From: Pseudomonadota bacterium
Lineage (GTDB): Bacteria > Myxococcota > UBA9042 > PHBI01
NCBI GenBank assembly: GCA_005788935.1
Contig: SYAK01000350.1
Location: 1 to 7,781 of the forward strand
Reading direction: 5' to 3'
DNA length: 7,781 bases
Below, piece after piece: positions 1 to 5,915 of the stretch. Numbering within the stretch: position 1 is the first letter of the stretch; every line of letters begins with the position of its first letter. The notes beneath the pieces were generated by a model. The model was not told the DNA's origin, searched no databases, and worked only from the letters and a program-made list of their open reading frames with translations. Made by a program: the position numbers and the translations under genes.

Positions 1-330
1 GACCAGCACGTCGTGGGGCTGCAGGTTCGTCAGGCTGCCGGCGAGGTCACCCGTGCGCTCGATGGCGGGGCCGGACGTCATCACGAGGTTCGCGCCGAGC
101 TCGTTGGCGATGATGTGCGCGAGCGTCGTCTTGCCAAGCCCGGGTGGGCCGCAGAAGAGCATGTGGTCGACCGCCTCGCCGCGGGCGCGGGCCGCCTTCG
201 TGAAGACGCCGAGGTTCTCGACGAGGTTCTTCTGTCCGACGTAATCGGCGAAGGACTTCGGGCGGAGGGCCTTGTCGAGTCCGGCCTCGTCGGGGCCGAG
301 CGCGGGGGCGAGCTCGCGGGGAGGCTGCAT
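1..330 (-). CDS. ruvB: Holliday junction branch-migration helicase RuvB, N-terminal part (cut by left edge)
   Basis: RuvB is the AAA+ motor that, loaded by RuvA on a Holliday junction, pumps DNA to drive branch migration during recombinational repair. The 110 visible residues cover the start of the family: [12 protein letters not shown] (residues 22-33), the RGEAVDH segment (50-56), the Walker A loop GPPGLGKTT (61-69), and [19 protein letters not shown] (85-103), all typical RuvB blocks. The reading frame is open to base 1 and stops just before the expected Walker B motif, so the Walker B, arginine finger and winged-helix domain lie outside the window. The ATG at 330-328 follows a 13-base purine-only tract (336-348) with a 5-base spacer, which supports this start. 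It lies 33 bases after the ruvA stop, probably in the same transcript. Confidence 0.96.
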   Translation of the reverse strand, partial: MQPPRELAPALGPDEAGLDKALRPKSFADYVGQKNLVENLGVFTKAARARGEAVDHMLFCGPPGLGKTTLAHIIANELGANLVMTSGPAIERTGDLAGSLTNLQPHDVLV

Positions 331-335
331 CGGCG

Positions 336-348
336 TCTCTCTCTTCTC
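336..348 (-). promoter_or_regulatory. Purine-tract ribosome binding site for ruvB
   Basis: On the minus strand the tract GAGAAGAGAGAGA sits five bases before the ruvB ATG, in the 33-base ruvA-ruvB gap. It is the only ribosome-binding-like sequence there and fixes the start at 330. It gives ruvB its own ribosome entry, unlike ruvA, whose start overlaps the ruvC stop. Confidence 0.55.
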
Positions 349-363
349 GGGCGTTCAGGCAGG

Positions 364-990
364 TCAGCGGCGCAGCAGGGCCAGCGCGCGGCGGAGCATC
401 GCGTCGAGGGCGGGTAGCGGGCTGCCTGCGGGGAGGGCCTCGCGCTCGGTGCGGAGCTGCGCGATGACGGCGTCGATTTCCTTGGCGCGATACTGAAGGT
501 GGGTCAGGGCCGAGCGCAGGTCGTCCTCGGTCTCGCTCGGTCGGGCGGGCGCGAGCGGGAGCGGAGTCAGGCCAGGCGGGGTCGTGCCGGGGTCGAACTT
601 GCCCTTCAGCTCGACGATGAGCTTCTCGGCCATCCGCTTGCCCACGCCCTTGGCGCGCGCGATGAGGGCGGCGTCACCCGCCTCGATCGCGGTCTTGAGG
701 GCGCTCGGCGAGAGGTTTGTCAGGATGGCGAGGGCGACCTTGGGTCCGATGCCCGAGATGGCGAGCAGCTGTCGGAAGGCGTGGAGTTCGACCGAGGTCT
801 CGAAGCCGTAGAGGGCGAGCTCGTCCTCCTTGACGTTCGTGTGGATATAGGCGGTCACGGGCTCGCTCTCGGCGAGCTGGGCAAAGGCCGCGAGGCCGAC
901 GGTGACGGCATACCCGACCCCGCCGACGTCGATGACGAGGCGCTCCTCGTGGTCGCGGTGGTGCAGGACCCCGCGCAGCAGACCGATCAT
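364..990 (-). CDS. ruvA: Holliday junction DNA helicase subunit RuvA
   Basis: RuvA binds the four-way junction as a tetramer, holds it open and square, and recruits RuvB. The protein is 208 residues (E. coli RuvA is 203). Residues 1-63 form the OB-fold domain (MIGLLRGVL start, ERLVIDVGGVGYAVTV). Glu55 and Asp56 in the NVKEDELALYGF loop match the acidic pin that keeps the junction strands apart. Two helix-hairpin-helix motifs follow, ISGIGPKVALAIL (78-90) and AKGVGKRMAEKL (113-124). A variable Pro-rich linker (about 134-152) leads to the C-terminal three-helix domain (about 155-208) that contacts RuvB. The ATG overlaps the ruvC stop (ATGA, 990-987), so translation is probably coupled to ruvC. 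The same frame is open upstream to 1590, but that part lies over ruvC and has no RuvA homology. Confidence 0.97.
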   Translation of the reverse strand: MIGLLRGVLHHRDHEERLVIDVGGVGYAVTVGLAAFAQLAESEPVTAYIHTNVKEDELALYGFETSVELHAFRQLLAISGIGPKVALAILTNLSPSALKTAIEAGDAALIARAKGVGKRMAEKLIVELKGKFDPGTTPPGLTPLPLAPARPSETEDDLRSALTHLQYRAKEIDAVIAQLRTEREALPAGSPLPALDAMLRRALALLRR

Positions 991-1559
991 CGGACCCCCA
1001 GGCGTTTGAACTCGGCGACGGTGAGCACCTGCGGCACCTCGCGCAACCGTGCGCCGCCGCGGGCGGGAAGGGGGGCCATCGGCAGGCGCCCCGACGTCGC
1101 GAGGGCATGACAGATGGCGAGGGCGAGCGCATCGGCGGCGTCTGACGGTGGGGCCTCGGGCAGGCCGACGATGACGCGCACCATCTCGGCGACCTGTCGC
1201 TTGTCGGCGCGCCCGGAGCCGGTGACAGCGCTTTTGACGCGCGACGGCGCGTACTCGAAGACCTCGGCGCCTGCGCGCCGCGCGCCGACCATCGCGACGC
1301 CGCGGGCATGGCCGAGCTTCAGCGCCGTCTGCGGGTTCTCGGCGACGAACGAGGTCTCGATGGCCATCACCGCGACCCTGTGGGCTCCGAAGATGTCTGC
1401 GAGCGCCCGGTCGATCGTGTAGAGGCGCTCGTCGAGGGGCTGAGCGGCGACCGTACGGATGCAGCCGTGGTCGACGTGACGCGGCGCCTGGCCTGTCGCC
1501 GCGTCGATGACGCCCCAGCCCGTCACGTGGGTGCCCGGATCGAGCCCGAGGATCAACAT
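987..1559 (-). CDS. ruvC: Crossover junction endodeoxyribonuclease RuvC (Holliday junction resolvase)
   Basis: RuvC is a dimeric, Mg2+-dependent nuclease that makes paired nicks in Holliday junctions held by RuvAB. The 190-residue protein shows the RNase H-like fold motifs in order: LGLDPGT with catalytic Asp7, AIETSFVAENPQTALKLG with catalytic Glu68, and the DAADALALAICHAL block with Asp140 and Asp143. These correspond to Asp7, Glu66, Asp138 and Asp141 in E. coli. The basic stretch SGRADKRQVAEMV (115-127) is also typical. It is somewhat longer than E. coli RuvC (173 residues) because of a tail after about residue 157. The ATG at 1559-1557 gives the correct family N-terminus. A possible GGAG lies about 10 bases upstream, which is rather far. 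The gene begins 76 bases after the stop of the upstream lipoprotein gene and overlaps ruvA by four bases. Confidence 0.97.
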   Translation of the reverse strand: MLILGLDPGTHVTGWGVIDAATGQAPRHVDHGCIRTVAAQPLDERLYTIDRALADIFGAHRVAVMAIETSFVAENPQTALKLGHARGVAMVGARRAGAEVFEYAPSRVKSAVTGSGRADKRQVAEMVRVIVGLPEAPPSDAADALALAICHALATSGRLPMAPLPARGGARLREVPQVLTVAEFKRLGVR

Positions 1560-1581
1560 GGTCGGCGCGCTCCGGGTGCCA

Positions 1582-1596
1582 GACCCGCATCGGGTC
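1582..1596. repeat. Short perfect inverted repeat between the large lipoprotein gene and ruvC
   Basis: Two 6-base arms, GACCCG and CGGGTC, flank a 3-base loop in the 76-base gap before ruvC (1560-1635). On the minus-strand transcript it could form a GC-rich hairpin about 22 bases before the ruvC ATG. No run of T follows on either strand, so it does not look like a factor-independent terminator. It may be chance in GC-rich DNA, a weak attenuator or a protein site. I see no convincing promoter in this gap. Confidence 0.3.
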
Positions 1597-1635
1597 GCGG
1601 GCGGCCGCAGGTCCCGCTCGTGAGGTCGCGGCGGC

Positions 1636-4353
1636 TCACTCGAGCTTGCCGAAGATCGTCAGATAGGCGTTGTCGCGCCCCGTGTTCTGGACGTTCAGGT
1701 TGATCGTCGTCCCTGGCGGGACGGCTGTCGTCAGGGCGCCAAGATCGATCGAAGGCAGCGCGAAGGCCGCCGAGTCCTGCACCGTCGTCAGGATCTGCGG
1801 AATGAGCAGGTCGCTGACGAGCCCCTGGATCGCCGCGTCGTCTCCCTCGAACGGACCCTCGTTCGCGACCACCTCGACGAAGAGCGGGGTGATTTCGTCG
1901 AGGACGAGGCGCGCGACGCGGACGCCCTCGGCGTTCTCCTCGAAGGTCACCTGCAGCGGGGCCTCGGCCATGATCCAGAGGGCGATGCGCGCCTCTGCCC
2001 CATCCCACGGGAGCTTGATTTCGGCATAGATTTCGCCTAGCTGCGCACGGTCGACGATCGCCGGGTCACGCGTGCCCGAGTCGAGTACGGGCTGGCACGC
2101 GTTGAAGACGGGCGGCAGCAGCGCGTCGACGGTGAGCGTCGCGCCGTTGAATCCGAAGCTGCCGAGCAGCGCGTCCGAAGCCGGCGGGGTGAGGGCCACG
2201 TTCAACGTCCCGCCCTCCCATACCGCGAACAGCAGCTGGTTGATGAGGTCGTCATGCAGCCCGACCGTGATGGGGGCGGGCGGTGGGGACGTCAGTGCTC
2301 GGGCTGGGGCACAGCCGGTGTGGCCGATGCTTCCGAGGTGTGGGTGCGGCCGCGACGGGTTCTGCGCTGCGGCGAGGGCGTCCATGCGCAGCTGGATGCG
2401 CTCCGGGTTGATGCTGATGTCCTGCGGGCGCGTCTCGAGGCTGATGGTGTTGGGTTCGCGGCCCGGGACGATGGCGGGCAGGTCGAAGTCGAGGTCGAGG
2501 TTCAAGGCCGAAAACAGGCTGCCGAAGGCGTTGGCGACCTGGTCCTGGATGACCGCCATCATGACCTGCTCGACGACGAGGATGATGGGGGCCTCGATGG
2601 CGTCGAGCAGCGCGTTCAGCAGGCCCGAAGTCAGGGCTCCGAGCCCGAGCGGGACCTGGAGGTCGACGGTGATGTTCTCGAGCTCGACGTCGGTGTTCTC
2701 GGCCGAGGCCTGCACCTCGCCGTTGACGATCGCGAGCGCGAGGTCCGCCCTGACCAGGATGCGCTCGATGCCGAGCGTGCCAGGCAGCAGCATCGGGTTG
2801 CTGGAGCAGAGGACGGGCGTCGAGCACGGGAACGCGAGCTGGAGTGTGCCGCCGAAGCCGCCGAGGATGGCCTCGATGCCGATGCGTCCGTCCTTCAGCG
2901 GCATGTTCACCGTGACGCTCTCGAAGGTCACGGCCGTCAGGTCGACGTGGCAGGTGCCACCGATGCACGGGAACTGCACGATCGGGTTCGTGATGAACTC
3001 TGCGAAGTTGATGTTTTCGAGGACGTATTTCACGATCGACGCGAGGTCGTCGCGCTTGCCGTCGTTCTGGACCCCGTCGTCGATCGCCTGCTGCGTCAGG
3101 ACGACGGCCATGGCGCTCTCGATGGCGTCGGTCGCGAGGGTTCGGCCCGAGAGCGCGTAGAAGTCACTCGAGCGCTCGGCCGCGCGCGTCGCGAGGGCCT
3201 CGTGGCCATAGGGATCGGCGGCGACCATATCGAACAGATTGAGGCCGTAGGCGAGTGGCAGCGAGACGTCGAAGGCGCCGCTCCCGTCGGCCACGGGGAC
3301 GTCCGTCCCTGCGATTCGGAAGCGTTCGATTTCACCGAGGTTGTCCGTGACGGTCCCCTTGAAGCGGAGCGTCTGGAGGGAGTCGGTCACGACGCCGCGT
3401 GCGGGGAGCTCGAGCGTGATGACAGGGGCTGTCTCGTCGACCGCGAGGTCGAGGGTCGCGGTCTGGTCGGGTGCGTCGGCGGCGTGGGCGGAGGCCGTGA
3501 AGCGCCCCTCCCGGTTGAAGCGGATACGGTCGGCTGCGTCGCCCGACACGCTGTGGGCCCCCGCGGGTGTCGCGTCGAGGCCCGCGATCGGGACGACGGT
3601 CCCGAGGCCGTTGCCCCAGGCGTCGACCCCCTCGGCCTCGATGCGGACCGGTTGGCCGACCGCGTAGGCGAGGGCCTCGGGCAGGGCCTTGAGGCGAATG
3701 CCCTTGCGCGGGCCAGGGGCTACGGTGACGCCGGCGCGGCCGAGGTCGGTGACGTTGATGGCGAAGCAGGTGACCTCCCAGGTCCCGGTCTGTCGCCCGC
3801 CAATCGTGGCGGCGCCCGAGACCATGTCGACCTCGCCGAAGGTCAGTCCGGTGGCCGGCTCGGACTCGAGGCGCAGGTTCGCGCCAGCCTGATTGCCGAA
3901 GGCGTCGAAGGCGAGGCAGGTGGCCGCTGTCGACTCGCCCGCCGCGAAGGAGGCGGGGTCGATCACGAGGGTCGTCCGGGCCGCGACGCCGTGAGAGACG
4001 GTCACCGAGGTCGGCGTGTTGTCGACGAGAGCGCCGTCGGCCGAGGCACAGGCGACCGCGAACACGCCCGTCTTCGTGAAGGTGACGGTCGCGCCGTCGC
4101 GCGAGACGCCCTCGGCCGGTGTCACGCGGATATCGAAGGGCAGACCGACGACGGGCGCGTCGTCGCGGGTGAAGAAGGTGCAGGCGACCTCCACCCGCTC
4201 GCCCGCGGTGACGGCCACGCTCGAGGTCGACGTCTCGACCCGTCGGGGCGCGTAGGGGTCGCCCGTGTCGTCGTCGCCACCGCAGGCCGCGACAGCGAAC
4301 ATCGACAACAGCAGGAGGGCGGGAAGCCGGAGATGATGGGCGGTGGTCGGCAT
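1636..4353 (-). CDS. Large lipoprotein: four Ig-like domains plus a BPI/TULIP-like two-barrel lipid-binding region
   Basis: 905 residues. The signal peptide has a hydrophobic core LPALLLLSMFAV and lipobox VAAC (lipidated Cys24, Gly at +2), then a GGDDDTGD linker. Residues about 36-120, 123-212 and 215-306 are related Ig-like domains; the first two each carry a probable disulfide pair (Cys58/Cys102, Cys146/Cys196), and the second and third share a DAxGN motif. A fourth Ig-like domain spans about 307-395 (ETAPVITLELP, FKGTVTDN). Residues about 400-663 alternate amphipathic strands with long hydrophobic helices (570-615). A Pro/His-rich linker (664-694) precedes ITVGLHDDLINQLLFAVW (695-712). From memory this resembles the start of the BPI C-terminal barrel, and the ending SDLLIPQIL...FALPSIDLG...AYLTIFG resembles its end. 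I infer an envelope lipid or amphipathic-ligand binding protein; the ligand is unknown. The ATG at 4353 is preferred to the GTG at 4365 because GGAG lies six bases before it. The Ig part is firmer than the TULIP call. Confidence 0.9.
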   Translation of the reverse strand: MPTTAHHLRLPALLLLSMFAVAACGGDDDTGDPYAPRRVETSTSSVAVTAGERVEVACTFFTRDDAPVVGLPFDIRVTPAEGVSRDGATVTFTKTGVFAVACASADGALVDNTPTSVTVSHGVAARTTLVIDPASFAAGESTAATCLAFDAFGNQAGANLRLESEPATGLTFGEVDMVSGAATIGGRQTGTWEVTCFAINVTDLGRAGVTVAPGPRKGIRLKALPEALAYAVGQPVRIEAEGVDAWGNGLGTVVPIAGLDATPAGAHSVSGDAADRIRFNREGRFTASAHAADAPDQTATLDLAVDETAPVITLELPARGVVTDSLQTLRFKGTVTDNLGEIERFRIAGTDVPVADGSGAFDVSLPLAYGLNLFDMVAADPYGHEALATRAAERSSDFYALSGRTLATDAIESAMAVVLTQQAIDDGVQNDGKRDDLASIVKYVLENINFAEFITNPIVQFPCIGGTCHVDLTAVTFESVTVNMPLKDGRIGIEAILGGFGGTLQLAFPCSTPVLCSSNPMLLPGTLGIERILVRADLALAIVNGEVQASAENTDVELENITVDLQVPLGLGALTSGLLNALLDAIEAPIILVVEQVMMAVIQDQVANAFGSLFSALNLDLDFDLPAIVPGREPNTISLETRPQDISINPERIQLRMDALAAAQNPSRPHPHLGSIGHTGCAPARALTSPPPAPITVGLHDDLINQLLFAVWEGGTLNVALTPPASDALLGSFGFNGATLTVDALLPPVFNACQPVLDSGTRDPAIVDRAQLGEIYAEIKLPWDGAEARIALWIMAEAPLQVTFEENAEGVRVARLVLDEITPLFVEVVANEGPFEGDDAAIQGLVSDLLIPQILTTVQDSAAFALPSIDLGALTTAVPPGTTINLNVQNTGRDNAYLTIFGKLE

Positions 4354-4359
4354 GCGCAG

Positions 4360-4363
4360 CTCC
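4360..4363 (-). promoter_or_regulatory. Ribosome binding site GGAG deciding the start of the large lipoprotein
   Basis: GGAG lies six bases before the ATG at 4353-4351. The alternative in-frame GTG at 4365 overlaps this site and has no comparable motif upstream. Starting at the ATG also gives a normal signal-peptide n-region (MPTTAHHLRLP). Confidence 0.55.
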
Positions 4364-4420
4364 ACGGGTGGACGCGAGGGGACGATGGCCCCGCAGTGTG
4401 GCCCGAGTCCGGTCCGTTTT

Positions 4421-5755
4421 TCAAGTCCCCGGCGTTACCTGCGGACGCAACGTCTGGCGGGCGAAGTACAGCGCCGAGACGAGGAAGCAGGCGGTGCAGA
4501 CGACCGCGGTGGCGTAGCTCGTCACGCGGAAAAAGGCGAGCCAGCTGAGGTCGGGGGCGCCGAGGCTCTTCACGAGCGAGAGAGCGACCGAGCCGACATA
4601 GCCGACCGCGTCGGTCACGTAGATCATGAAGGCGGCGGTGGCCGCCCGTCCCGAGGCGGCGATCAGGCGGTCGAACAGCATGCTCCCGAACGGTACGTAG
4701 GCGAGGTAGAGCCCGAGTCCGACGCCGACCATCCAGCCCTCGGGACCGAGGAGGCCCGCGTCGAAGGCGAGCGTCAACAGACCGACGAGCGTCGTGCCAG
4801 CCGCCATCATGAGATGGGATGCAAGCAAGGCCTTGCGGTTGTCTCGGATACGCATCATCGCAGCGAGCCCGAGGAGGACCCCGAAGGCGACTGGCAGCTC
4901 GGACCACGTCATGATGGCCGGGCTCGCGCCGAACCCGAGGTCGCGCCAGATCTCGGGGGCGAAGTCGTCGCGGATGGAGCGATAGGCGGTCAGCAGGAAG
5001 TAGAGGGCGGTCAGCGCGAGGAGTCCGGGGGCGAAGGCCCGGAAGAAGGCGCTCCGGGCGGCGGCGTCCATGGGTTCGCGCCGGGTGCGCGAGACCACGT
5101 CCTCGACCGACGGTGGCGGAAGCCGCGTGAGGAGCCAGACGAAGGTCAGCAGCAGGGGGAAGAAGCCGAGCCCGACGACCGCGGGCATCCAGGCCTCTGG
5201 CACGCCGAGACCAAGGGTGAGGGCGCCGACGGTCTTCACGGCGCCCGAGGCGACGATGTAGCTCGCGCTGAGGCCCGCGCCGAGCAGCTCCGTCGTCTTG
5301 CGGCCCTCGAGGAAGGAGAAGACGAGCCCCCAGATCATCCCGAGCGGGAGCCCGTTCAGGAACAGGAAGAGGGCGCTCCATGGGGCCGGGGTGAGCGCGA
5401 AGCCGAGCAGCGCGAGCTCGGCCGCCGCGATGAGCAGAACGATGGCGCGCCCGCGCGTGGCTTCGCCGGTCTCCGAGACGACCTTGATCCCCGCGAACTT
5501 CGAGACGGCATATCCGAGGATCTGGGCGTTGACGAAGACGACCTTCAGGTCGAGGACGCCGAGCGGACCGAGCTCGACCGTCGTCGCGAAGGCGGCGGCG
5601 ACGAAGGCCTTGCGGTAGGCGTACATGCAAAAATAGGTACCAAACGCCGCGAAGATCGCGAAGAGCGCAAAGACAGCCGGAGAGGCACCCGCAAGGCGTG
5701 CCGTCATGGCGCGTCCCATCGCGCTGCCCCGGGCCTTCTCCGCGTGCGTGTCCAC
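4421..5755 (-). CDS. DUF5690-type major facilitator superfamily membrane protein
   Basis: A polytopic inner-membrane transporter-like protein of 444 residues with about 12 hydrophobic segments (near 25-45, 70-90, 104-122, 127-146, 162-182, 188-210, 241-258, 280-300, 311-330, 341-360, 373-393, 408-430) and a central loop at about 211-240. It carries blocks I recognise from the DUF5690 family: GTYFCMYAYRKAF (39-51), AQILGYAVSKFAGIKVVSE (77-95), NGLPLGMIWGLVFSFLEGRK (134-153), TELLGAGLSASYIVASG (155-171), RSIRDDFAPEIW (259-270) and IYVTDAVGYVGSV (378-390). The family is MFS-like; its substrate is not established to my knowledge. A GTG start at 5755 is preferred because AAGGA lies eight bases upstream and the start comes two bases after the microprotein stop. 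ATG codons at 5719 and 5707 are possible alternatives and would remove only 12 or 16 hydrophilic residues. It is the last gene of the four-gene unit. Confidence 0.9.
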   Translation of the reverse strand: MDTHAEKARGSAMGRAMTARLAGASPAVFALFAIFAAFGTYFCMYAYRKAFVAAAFATTVELGPLGVLDLKVVFVNAQILGYAVSKFAGIKVVSETGEATRGRAIVLLIAAAELALLGFALTPAPWSALFLFLNGLPLGMIWGLVFSFLEGRKTTELLGAGLSASYIVASGAVKTVGALTLGLGVPEAWMPAVVGLGFFPLLLTFVWLLTRLPPPSVEDVVSRTRREPMDAAARSAFFRAFAPGLLALTALYFLLTAYRSIRDDFAPEIWRDLGFGASPAIMTWSELPVAFGVLLGLAAMMRIRDNRKALLASHLMMAAGTTLVGLLTLAFDAGLLGPEGWMVGVGLGLYLAYVPFGSMLFDRLIAASGRAATAAFMIYVTDAVGYVGSVALSLVKSLGAPDLSWLAFFRVTSYATAVVCTACFLVSALYFARQTLRPQVTPGT

Positions 5756-5756
5756 G

Positions 5757-5915
5757 TCAGTCGTCCTTCGAGCGCCCCGGGTTGCGGTCGCGGCGGGCCC
5801 GGGCCCCGAGCCACAGGCCGAACACCAACCCCGCTGGCGGGAGGAGCCAGAAGAGGCTCGAGGCCCCGTCTCCGCCGCCTGCGACATCGGCGAACAGCAT
5901 GAACACGGAGGTCAC
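5757..5915 (-). CDS. 52-residue single-helix membrane microprotein
   Basis: This small frame fills the gap between the metallopeptidase-like lipoprotein and the transporter. The GTG start at 5915-5913 overlaps the upstream TGA as GTGA, and the TGA at 5759-5757 lies two bases before the transporter GTG, the spacing expected of a coupled operon gene. GTG 5906 or ATG 5900 would give slightly shorter versions. The protein has a short hydrophobic start (VTSVFMLFADVA), a Gly-rich stretch (residues 13-19, GGGDGAS), a probable membrane helix LFWLLPPAGLVFGLWLG (21-37), then a basic and polar tail (RARRDRNPGRSKDD). The basic residues after the helix suggest an outside N-terminus and a cytoplasmic tail by the positive-inside rule. 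Gly-rich, hydrophobic and Arg-rich order recalls C-terminal sorting signals, but here it is nearly the whole protein. I do not recognise a family. It could assist the transporter or the neighbouring envelope proteins. Confidence 0.65.
   Translation of the reverse strand: MTSVFMLFADVAGGGDGASSLFWLLPPAGLVFGLWLGARARRDRNPGRSKDD
5764..5768 (-). promoter_or_regulatory. Ribosome binding site AAGGA for the DUF5690 transporter
   Basis: AAGGA lies inside the 3' end of the microprotein gene, eight bases before the transporter GTG at 5755. It favours GTG 5755 over the ATG codons at 5719 and 5707 and suggests that translation passes directly from the microprotein to the transporter. Confidence 0.5.

Noticed and set aside
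991..1590. Upstream open extension of the ruvA frame, which would make a 408-residue fusion
   Set aside because: The extra part lies entirely over ruvC in another frame, is Arg/Pro-rich and lacks homology. The ATG at 990 gives the exact RuvA N-terminus.
4366..4420. Factor-independent terminator after the transporter gene
   Set aside because: Only 4-base GC stems with large loops are possible and no T-run follows on the minus strand.
4390..4424. TTGAAA at 4419-4424 (minus strand) as a -35 box for the large lipoprotein gene
   Set aside because: The -10 candidate at 17-18 bases (CCACAC or CACACT) is poor, and the hexamer overlaps the transporter stop codon. Too weak to call a promoter.
2254..4548. 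Long plus-strand open frame (764 codons) opposite the large lipoprotein gene
   Set aside because: The translation is dominated by Asp, Glu, Arg and Gly with no domain, signal or motif. It is the usual antisense by-product of high third-position GC in the real minus-strand gene.
5756..5887. N-terminal extension of the transporter to an ATG at 5887
   Set aside because: It would overlap the whole microprotein helix region and adds low-complexity residues. GTG 5755 has a ribosome binding site and fits the operon spacing.
4343..5902. Long plus-strand open frame (519 codons) opposite the transporter gene
   Set aside because: Low-complexity charged translation with no recognisable motif; the opposite strand encodes a clear 12-helix membrane protein.
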